From positions 5,580,001 to 5,644,000 of the forward strand of contig NC_135035.1 of the NCBI RefSeq assembly GCF_051020975.1: a stretch of 64,000 nt of DNA. Reading direction: 5' to 3'. The notes below the pieces were generated by a model. The model was not told the DNA's origin. It ran no database searches and worked only from the letters and a program-made list of their open reading frames with translations. Below, piece by piece: positions 56,355 to 64,000 of this stretch. The stretch comes from Osmia lignaria lignaria (Eukaryota > Arthropoda > Insecta > Hymenoptera > Megachilidae). Every line of letters begins with the position of its first letter. The stretch's first letter is position 1. A program made the position numbers and the translations under genes.

Positions 56355-56520
56355 CTCTTGAGCAGCAAAGTATGGGTCAATATAGACCCAAACTTACAAG
56401 GATATTAACTTGAAGTTAAATGTATAATTCTGAAACAAAAGAGTTTTATATATTGGAAGAATAATTTTGAAAGGAATAGTGTAAAATTTAGAAAATAAAG
56501 ATAATATGAAGTACAAAGTT
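56355..56520 (-). repeat. piggyBac-like MITE family A, left part
   Basis: TTAA (56351-56354) then CTCTTGAGCAGCAAAGTATG and GGGTCAATATAGACCCAAAC, followed by the family core up to ~56520, where similarity ends. A second fragment in opposite orientation (GATGGCGGACCATGGAGAGG) lies at 56707-56750. Confidence 0.55.
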
Positions 56521-57729
56521 AACACTTTATCTACCGGAAGCCTATTAATAGAATTTTTGATAGTATCGGCTATTGAAGAAAAATCAATTAATAACATCGA
56601 TTAATCGATGACCAAAAATTCGATTTTTTGGACTTATGTAGTTCATTTGATGTAGAAGATTCTTCCCTTAAATTTTGTTTACTATGGCTCTTTTTGAGAA
56701 TTTAGATGGCGGACCATGGAGAGGGTCCCAATTTTAACTTAAAACGATATCAACAGGTCATAAATAAAATATTGGGTCATTAAGTATGAAACTTGTCGGA
56801 ATGTTAACTTTCATATTTAGAAAAAAAAATATATAAAAATAATTCGATTTTAGTACTGTTTTACGAGATGTAAAAAAAGAATTTTATTCATTTAATATTA
56901 ACCAAATTTTCATTGAAGCTATTCTTGCACTATAAATTTTACATTTCAAAGTGAACAGTAAAATCATCGAGTTTGTTGTTAACGAATAAATGAATTGATT
57001 CGAAAAAGAAAACCATCAGTGACAAGTTAGTTGAGAAGCAAATGGACGGCTGATAATTTTGGTCGTGCGAGTGACGTCATAACAGACGCCAACGAGGGTT
57101 GGTACATTATGACAAGAAGGGACCATTTGACCCCACTCATTGTTTCTAATGCCACAATAAATTGAAGCAGCTGTACCGGCAATTGATACAAATTTACGTA
57201 CAGTCCGGCGCATAAGGCGCCGATCTTACGACAATTCGTGACGACTTGATCTTTCCTTTGAAATATTACATTGTTGAATAAATTTCAATTTAATTTTTGT
57301 TTACAAAATATTTCTAAACTGAAAAATGGTACACAATGTACATTATGTGAATTCTTGATCTTTAAATTCTTGTAAGATAGAGTATAATTTTTCAATTGAA
57401 AATTTAAGTTTAAATTTTTATATTTTATTGTGTGTGCTTAATTATATTGATGTGATTGCTGTGATTCATAACGTTGTAAGATATTTTATAAAAGATGGTC
57501 CAGTTTATTAATTTTTGTTTTTATTCTCTTTATTGGAAAAGAAAATTTCACGATGCTGAACTTTGAACGTCTACCAAGAAAGTTAATAATAAATTCTATA
57601 ATAAAAGTTAAGTTATATAATAAAGTTCTACAATAAAAGTTAAATAAAATTGGTTTTCTTAGTCTTCTAAAAAATTACTTTTCGCTGTTGCATCATTGAT
57701 ATAACGTAACGGCGATATATTAGCATAAT
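56521..57729. other. AT-rich spacer
   Basis: Apart from the family A fragment at 56707-56750 nothing is recognised. 57020-57240 is GC-richer with a 65-codon frame and no domain. Confidence 0.4.
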
Positions 57730-57733
57730 TTAA

Positions 57734-58350
57734 CACGTTGAATGCAGCGTGGGTCATTGGTGACCGGCAACCCAATTTACATATGTTCAAAAAATTGCAA
57801 GAAAATAATATTAAAATATTATTTTGAATAGTATTACCATTATACTAATAATGTAAAGTAGCAAATCGGAAGGTTCAATTTTGAAATTTGAAAACTGTTT
57901 CTTTTCTTTTTTTATTAATTAATATTTAGAATTGCATCAACATCTTCAGTTACTGCGTGGTTGAGACTTTTTGTGACATATTTTTGAATGTGGTTCTTCA
58001 GGTGTAAGTCGTTAATTATATTAATATTCTTATTATTAAGTGTTTTCTGTTACTGAAGGTTTCTTTTGATTCCAATGGAATCTTAAATGTCCTTTTTGCA
58101 CCATTCAGTGTCAGATAATCCCGTTTCTAATAATAATTAGAATTATTTTAAATGTCACCTCCACTTTGCAAGGGGCCCGTTATAAATTTTCCATCTACTA
58201 TGTAAAAATATATTACATAATGCTTTATTTAACTATTTTCTTTTTTCTTTATAATTAAATGTTATTTAATTGTATTTAGAATAAATTTCGATTCTTGAAC
58301 CAAGGGAGTCCTCAAAAGTCCGATAGTCCTGGACCCCAGAAACTCCAATC
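57734..58350 (+). repeat. TTAA-type repeat family C, copy 2
   Basis: TTAA (57730-57733) then CACGTTGAATGCAGCGTGGG, AATAATGTAAAGTAGCAAAT and a later block AAGGGGCCCGTTATAAATTT ... GATTCTTGAACCAAGGGAGT ... CAGAAACTCCAATCCTG. Block order equals 14341-14720 with extra sequence in the middle. The last block is also found inverted at 41815-41965. Confidence 0.55.
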
Positions 58351-59899
58351 CTGTACGAAGGTATAATTATTAAGATCATATTTTGATTTATTATTTAAAT
58401 AAAAATTTGTTCAACTCTGACGTATAGTGACTAAACGAAGACTGTTTAAATTTCTGTTAATTGATTATTAGTTAACAATATTAAAACCAAGCTAAAAATC
58501 AATGATGATAATGACTCCTGTTATTTTTAAGAAAAGTGAAGAATTATCCTGACTTTGTAAAATTACCTTATTCAGCTGTAATATGATAATGATTAATACG
58601 TATAAAGAATTTCTTATTTTTTCTAATTTAAAAATGAATATTTCAACCATTCAAGCAGCGACGAAAGTCTCTTTTTCTGCATTATTTGATTGAATCATGG
58701 ATTTCGTTTTACATTAAAGGATAAACTTTCCAAAATTCTACACATTTTATAATGGTTAACCATCCTTCTACACCTATTCAGTGTCTAGCAAAAGAAAGGA
58801 GAAATTCTACCACGTAAACTACGCCACGAACACGTGTAACGACAATGAACATTACATATGCAGGAGATGGAATGCCGGTACATTCACGGCTACATTTTCT
58901 TCTCTCTTTTCGTCTTCCTTTCTGTCGTGTCAGCTATACACTTTTTTACACATCCTTCACGTTTGATTTATATTCCGCGTGTGGGGACATTGTTCACGCG
59001 TCTGCGTACATCAGGAATCCTCGTGCGGCAACATTCGTCCCTTCTGTCTGGGAATATTTTGTAATTACCATCAAGGAAATTAAGTATCTCGTTTTATGGC
59101 CATGTGTTATCATCCCCTCTGCGTGTTCCGTCCATTTCATATTTGTGAGAAAATTGTTAGTTATGAACAAATTACGAATGACTTGTTGTAAGAGTATCTT
59201 ATAACCAGGATTTAAATATGATTTGTTGCTTTTATACTTTTTGATAAATTGAAAGTTGAAATATAATTTATTATTTCAAGAAACATTCAGGGCAATATGA
59301 TTATTAATATACGTATTGATTTGGATATTACTTTTAAAATAAATAAATCTAGTTTATTTATATAGTAATTATTTGTATTCACTTTGTAATTAATATCTAT
59401 TTAAGCGTTTTCGTCCTGTGTTTCATATTTCTGAGAAGTTGTTAAAAGTAATTTTGACTATTTCCAGATTCCAAAAATAGAATTAAACCTCGATGGGTAC
59501 TCTGGCTCTATCAGACCCTGCAATATTGTTCTAGTTCAAATAATAGTAAGCGTTGTCTTTTATTTCACAATTCACTTTTATATTAGGTCACTAAAATGAA
59601 ATAATTCAGCATAGGTCAACTTGAAACTTTATTTTTACTCGTTTGTTATACTTTTTTGAGAAACTAATATGTCTGCATGAAAATATAACTCTTTAACTTT
59701 AAAAAAGATCCTTTGTGTTTTATGTCTAACATATGGAACGAATCCTTATTTTAAACGAGTTTTCTTGGTTCCATTTACGCGCTGTTTTCGTGGAACCAAT
59801 TCCCCACGTAAATAAAGGGACTAGAGGAAAAAGTTGTTTAGAACCATCATTCCATTAATACGTTAAAAAAAAAAAGAGAATTGGTGAAGTATTGATAAT
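58351..59899. other. Spacer; frames without support
   Basis: Overlapping plus-strand frames at 58781-59204 (61, 68 and 119 codons in three frames) lie in a slightly GC-richer patch. The longest shows only hydrophobic stretches and no recognised family. No repeat found. Confidence 0.35.
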
Positions 59900-60162
59900 T
59901 ACCGACTTTTTAATTATGGCTACATGACAATCGGGGGAAGGGGGGGCCCTAAATACAAAGCGATATCATTATCAAGTTTATTAATTAAACTTTCAGCATA
60001 ACACATAGAACTCTGCCTATGCAGACATAACTAATACACTCGTTTCTGCTGCAGTAGTCATCGTCAAGTGTCGACCAGTTGTTGACACTATAGCGATATT
60101 ATAGGCTTCCGCATGTATAGGGTGTCCCATGTGACATTCATTTCTATACAATTTTTTTAACT

Positions 60163-60599
60163 TGTAGGCGTTTAGTGGAGGGGAGAGGGTTTCGTCTCCC
60201 TGGACGCCTTTAGTTCGGTCCGGGGACCGCTAGGTGGCGGCGAGATGATCGGTGACAGTGCTCTCGCAAGCGGTAGTCCGGCATGCAGTTCGAAAATACA
60301 GGGTGATCCTCTCGCAGCCGGACACAAAGGAACTGACGACAACGAACCCCTTGACCGCACCATGAAGACACACAGAGTTGTCTTGGACCGGATAGGTCTC
60401 CGCTGGCACGTGACAATGCGGACCTTTTTATGGTGCGGTCAAGGGGTTCATTGTCGCCAGTGTTCCTTTGTGTCCGGCTGCGGGAGGATCACCCTGTATA
60501 GGAGTTCCGAATTGCGGTATGATCGTCTGTTGTCAGCCTCACTGACGAATCTGACAGACGATCCCGAGACGAAATACCTTTTCCTCCCCTCTCCTTTCA
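60163..60599 (-). mobile_element. TGTAGG-family MITE, copy 5, with a nested hairpin
   Basis: The left end TGTAGGCGTTTAGTGGAGG and CCGCTAGGTGGCGGCGAGAT match the right half of the other copies in reverse. The right end (GAGACGAAATACCTTTTCCT then CCCCTCTCCTTT) has lost the final TACA. No 4-bp duplication remains. A 198-bp element interrupts it at 60299. Confidence 0.8.
60299..60496. mobile_element. TA-flanked hairpin element nested in a TGTAGG MITE (198 bp)
   Basis: CAGGGTGATCCTCTCGCAGC, CGGACACAAAGGAACTGACG and ACCCCTTGACCGCACCAT are mirrored in the right half (ATGGTGCGGTCAAGGGGTTC, GTGTTCCTTTGTGTCCGGCT, GGATCACCCTG). TA flanks at 60297-60298 and 60497-60498. Arms of ~75 bp leave a short spacer, so the whole element can fold on itself. 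It shares the CAGGGTGAT(C/T)CTCTCGC end with the 846-bp element at 45689. Confidence 0.85.
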
Positions 60600-60953
60600 T
60601 TTATATCTAAGGTTTTAGGTTAGGTTGTGTTAAGATAAATAAATTTTTGGCCACTGGAAGGCAACTGGCAACGCTGCGACAGTCGTCACTTCGTTGAAAT
60701 TTTAAATGGGGCACCCTATAGATACTCATCGTCAGTTCCAAATCCCCATTGAGTCTTTGACTAATCGACATTCGACGACGATAGCTACTACAGCGAAGAC
60801 AATTGTATTAATTATGTCTGTATAGGCAGAATTCTATGAATTATGCCGAAAGTTTTTAATTAATATCTCGAATATTTGGGGCTCTCTACCCCTTCTACCG
60901 CCCCGTCAAATTTTGTGTCGAGCGGCTACCGTGGACATTCGGGACTTTATCCT

Positions 60954-61122
60954 CAGTGCCGGCTAAAGGGGGGGGGGGGGGGGGGGGGGGGGGGCAATCG
61001 TACATATAAGCTATATATTCTGCGACATTTATGTCTACATCTTCCCTGACAAGTTTTTTAGCCTCTGAGTGGGCGCCACGATGATCTTGCCCAGGGCGCC
61101 AATATTGCTAAAACCGGCACTG
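60954..61122 (+). mobile_element. hAT-type MITE, copy 3 (169 bp) with a poly-G run
   Basis: Ends CAGTGCCGGC and GCCGGTTTTAGC-type inverse ...AAACCGGCACTG, with the identical 8-bp duplication TTTATCCT (60946-60953 and 61123-61130). Shares GGGCAATCG and CTTGCCCAGGGCGCCAATAT with copies 1 and 2. It is internally shortened and contains 27 consecutive G at 60968-60994. Confidence 0.85.
60968..60994 (+). repeat. Homopolymer run of 27 G
   Basis: The run replaces the GTTAGGGGGGAGGCGCGG region of the other hAT copies. It can form a G-quadruplex in principle; its exact length may be affected by sequencing or assembly. Confidence 0.9.
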
Positions 61123-61130
61123 TTTATCCT

Positions 61131-62780
61131 TCTTCTCATTGGCAATCACAATGAACATTTTTTTAAACAAATGAAATGATTATTTTCTTGCAGAGGATAG
61201 TTATCAAAATAAAAAACCACTAGCACATCGTGAAACATTAAAAACTAGTGTAAGGGTAATAGTAATTGCATATGCCAGTTGTTCATTTATGCACCCTGTT
61301 CGTTGTTTTCTATTTTCCTTTAGTCTCCCCTGCCTTTTTATTTGTTGTTTCTTGTTTCTTTGTTCGAACTTGACATCGTCGTCACGTAGCACACTTCCTA
61401 CGGGCCTGGCTGCTTTCCTGAATACGTAACATCCCCTTTGTAAATCCCTTCTAATCTTGAATATCTGGACTTTTCTCATCGGGATCAGGGATTTTGATCT
61501 TCCAGTAATGGAATGAATACAATAATGTTTCTCATACGGAGTCGACAATTTTCAATGGTACAAGATGATTTTTAAAATAAAGGGCATAGCCGAATAAGGT
61601 GGTCAAAAGTGCCCCTAAACCAAATTCGACTTGCGATGGCTCATTCGATAGTACTTTCAATCCATTCGGTATATTTAGTTTCTCTGCATGTAAAAACATT
61701 GAATATTGTATAAAATATTGGTAACTACTGGTATAAGTAACTCTGACATGCAAAAAACGAGGAAAAAATCGGTTTTCAATTTTTTTAACTACGAAACATC
61801 TTGACCAAAAAATTTGAAAAAAAAAGAAATGGGGGATAATACAAGTATCAATAATATACACTTATAAGAAAAATATGAATCCAGATCCGCGATTCCTTCA
61901 ATACAAAATCACAATTTTTCAGCATTTTGAGAAGGGCGGAGGATTTGAATTTTTACAGCTTCAATTTTCAATTTAAAACTCTACAAACATTTTATAATGT
62001 GTGCCTTATCTTGGATCACTCTATAAACCTAAAAAATTTCATTCATGATTAAAATATGACTGAGTTATATGATTAAATATGATTAAAATATGATTTATCC
62101 ATGATTAACGGTTCGCGGTGTTCCCTTGTAAGCGAATAATTTTGTAACGCACTGTATTTGAATGTCTTAATGTACATTTCTTTTGTGGCTATTAAAATAT
62201 TTGAATAAAACGATGATTGATAAATACATGTATAATTAATTAATCTTTCGATGATGTTTCTTAATATCTGTTAGATTAGTATTGTATGACTTAAATAATA
62301 TTAGTACAAATTGTCTAATAATAAGACTAAGACAGAATGCACTTTTCTTGCGTTGATATTTAAATAATTGAATTTAACCCGGTTGTTCTCAGGTACTCTG
62401 AATAACAGAGTATTATATTTACTAAATTTGTACTAGTTCTAAGAAAATTTTGAAACTGTATTTCATTTCCTTCGACTAGTATAAGTCCAACGTTGTGATG
62501 GTACGATTACATTCACAAATTGAAAATATTATGGCTCTAATGTGTTCATTTTACAAAATTCGTGTCAGCAGACACATAAATCGTTTTTGCTTCGAATTCC
62601 ATCAACTTTTGCATCTGGAGTTATTTACTAGACGCTGAAATTGTAAAACGTCCGGCCGAAAGCGAAATTCGATAATTTGAACAGAAAGCTGTAACCTTAT
62701 ATCATTCTGTCCGGTAGAATATAAATTTATTTTGCTACATGGTACCGTTTCGTTTGTATGAATTTAGTTATGTAATTTAC
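61131..62780. other. Spacer with unsupported frames
   Basis: Minus-strand frames at 61204-61548 (114 codons) and 61532-61861 (109 codons) show no recognised domain. 62370-62720 is unassigned. Confidence 0.35.
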
Positions 62781-63139
62781 GGTTAGATTGCAGTTTCCCG
62801 GGTAATTGATCTCGACTATTTTATCGGATAAATCAAGGTCGGAAAAGACGATAGGATAGGATTGGCGATACAAAGTTATGGCCATTTTAAAAAATCACTT
62901 TTCTAGCTGAGGAAAACTAAGCTAAGCTAATTCAAAGGCTAGCTATTTTAGCTGATAAGTTGGGTTGGGTTAGGTTATTTTTTGGATTCGAAATTATCGG
63001 AAAATTTTTGAAAAATTGTGATTTTTTAAAATGGCCATAACTTTGTAACGCCACGTGGACACTTCTTATCGTCTTCTCCTACCTTGATTTATCCGATAAA
63101 ATAGTCGAGATCAATTACCCGGGAAACTGTAATCCAACC
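62781..63139. repeat. 359-bp fold-back element
   Basis: GGTTAGATTGCAGTTTCCCG, then GGTAATTGATCTCGACTATT and TTATCGGATAAATCAAGGT, is inverted at 63075-63139 (ACCTTGATTTATCCGATAAA, ATAGTCGAGATCAATTACCC, GGGAAACTGTAATCCAACC). The symmetry continues with ACAAAGTTATGGCCATTTTA against TAAAATGGCCATAACTTTGT. Arms are ~130 bp with an ~95-bp loop containing TTGGGTTGGGTTAGGTTA. No TSD could be fixed. Confidence 0.8.
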
Positions 63140-63720
63140 CACTTATGATGTTATAAATTCGGTTCTAAAAATCTGTGGGGTTTTAATGTAAAATAAAAAT
63201 TCACCCAACATCCCCTTTTGAAATTATTTCATTTTCGTAATTAAATATTTTTCTTACATCTCTTATAACTTAGAATTTTCTTTACAAAATGCAAAGCAGT
63301 TTACCTTATAAATTAGTAGAGATACCTATTTTTTCTTAGAATTAAATTTAAATGAAGATTTGTACACAAGCAGTATTTCATAATTACTGGACCAAAATAA
63401 ACCGTGCCATATGAGAATTGGTTTTTTTTAAATAGATGCATGTAAAAACAAAATGAAGTATAATTTAATTGTTAATAAGTAGTAGCCATGGTATATATCA
63501 TTATAATTCTTTAAAGGGAATCGGACTTCGGTATTGGTGAAAAATTTCGAATTTCGATTTCTAAAATTTCGGATCTTGAAAAGCCTTATGTATATGGTGC
63601 AGAAATGCACCGAAGATACATCTTTACCTATGCACTAAAACAAATATTTACAGAATCTACATTTTCTTTTCTAAACTTTGAATTAAATTATCCGAAAATT
63701 GTATTTTTTCATATAACATG
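63140..63720. other. AT-rich spacer
   Basis: Nothing recognised; the 60-codon minus frame at 63428-63610 has no domain. Confidence 0.45.
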
Positions 63721-63724
63721 TATC

Positions 63725-63985
63725 TTTTCCCTCTCCTGCATATTTTAACACGAAAGTTTCTCAAAATAGTACTTTCTTCAAAAAATTATTTAACTGTATG
63801 TGCAATTTTTATTCCTTTTCTTAGGACAAAAGTTTGAAAATTTGTCAGAACTATAGTTTCAAAAATTTTTCAAACCTCCCCTGTTACAGTATGCAGAAAA
63901 ACAAGAAGAATCAAGTAAAAATTTTTCTGAAGATGCTGTTTAGAGTTCCTGAAAAAAGGAACAGTAAATATTGAAAAATTTACAT
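63725..63985 (+). repeat. Diverged dispersed repeat, copy 2 (partner at 26410)
   Basis: Blocks CTCAAAATAGTACTTTCTTC, AAATTATTTAACTGTATGTG, TTTTCTTAGGACAAAAGTTT, GAAAATTTGTCAGAACTATA, GCAGAAAAACAAGAAGAATC and TAGAGTTCCTGAAAAAAGGA follow the same order as 26410-26660. It runs close to the window edge. Confidence 0.6.
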
Positions 63986-64000
63986 GGACTGGAAATTCTT

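Larger units (their letters stand above)
59935..60945. mobile_element. Composite long-TIR element, copy 2 (reverse of copy 1)
   Basis: The arms carry CAGTAGTCATCGTCAAGTGT (left) and CGACATTCGACGACGATAGC (right), AGGGTGTCCCATGTGACATT against GGGGCACCCTATAG, and a centre with CCACTGGAAGGCAACTGGCA and TTAGGTTAGGTTGTG. All are found inverted in copy 1 (46874-48115). It contains the same TGTAGG MITE at the same internal position. It abuts a hAT MITE at 60954. Confidence 0.65.

Noticed and set aside
58845..59204. 119-codon frame with hydrophobic stretches
   Set aside because: Three overlapping frames in the same patch are equally open; no family recognised.
60245..60610. 121-codon plus-strand frame
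   Set aside because: It reads straight through a TGTAGG MITE and its nested hairpin.
60610..60640. Telomeric TTAGG array
   Set aside because: Only two or three imperfect TTAGGTT-like units are present, far short of an array.
61204..61861. Two minus-strand frames of 114 and 109 codons
   Set aside because: They overlap slightly in different frames, but neither shows a transposase or host domain, and the second begins in low-complexity sequence.
1..64000. Prokaryotic features such as operons, CRISPR arrays or defence systems
   Set aside because: Base composition, LINE and MITE content and absence of dense coding show this is eukaryotic nuclear DNA.

Overview
This is AT-rich (roughly two thirds A+T by eye) eukaryotic nuclear DNA with no convincing host protein-coding gene. 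The best reading is an insect intergenic or intronic stretch, possibly hymenopteran. That taxonomic guess rests only on base composition and on the types of transposon present (short TTAA, TA and 8-bp-duplication elements, a Jockey-like LINE tail). Nothing prokaryotic is present: no operons, ribosome binding sites or CRISPR. Nearly all short open frames are noise or run through repeats.

What fills the window is a dense, often nested population of small non-autonomous DNA transposons, many with intact terminal inverted repeats (TIRs) and target site duplications (TSDs). They fall into groups. (1) A 236-260 bp family with TGTAGG termini and 4-bp TSDs: five copies near 11.2, 19.7, 31.1, 47.5 and 60.2 kb. 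(2) hAT-type elements beginning CAGGGCCGGC or CAGTGCCGGC with perfect 8-bp TSDs: 30.6, 53.8 and 61.0 kb. (3) Several TTAA-flanked, piggyBac-like families. (4) TA-flanked pogo/mariner-like elements and fold-back hairpins. (5) Two closely similar palindromic elements flanked by TAA (24.7 and 49.7 kb) that carry tRNA-derived segments. (6) One 716-bp element at 53.8 kb whose termini read as recombination-signal-like heptamer, 23-bp spacer and nonamer, with a 5-bp CGGCG TSD. It is Transib-like and sits inside a hAT copy whose empty site is visible elsewhere in the window.

Layout. 0-10 kb: decayed TTAA and TA elements, a Tc1/mariner transposase relic and long AT-rich spacers. 10-17 kb: nested elements, a duplicated block, and the 3' end of a Jockey-like LINE on the minus strand. 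17-30 kb: mostly quiet AT-rich DNA with a 705-bp TTAA element, a degenerate simple repeat, the first tRNA-bearing palindrome, a GC-richer island at 26.9 kb and a 1-kb TTAA element. 30-38 kb: hAT element, then a TGTAGG element split by a mariner-like insertion that carries a 42-bp minisatellite, then several MITEs. 38-44 kb: a diverged ~530-bp repeat pair and quiet DNA. 44-51 kb: the most GC-rich and most rearranged part, with CCAAT-bearing repeats, an 846-bp hairpin, a composite long-TIR element and the second tRNA-bearing palindrome. 51-64 kb: duplicated TTAA-type sequence, the Transib-in-hAT nest, the second composite element, a hAT copy with a run of 27 G and a 359-bp hairpin.

The elements show a relative order of insertion: the Transib-like element entered an existing hAT copy, the mariner-like element entered a TGTAGG copy, and the TGTAGG element sits at the same internal place in both composite copies, so that composite multiplied after capturing it. 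All sequence comparisons here were made by eye within the window; no database search was possible.
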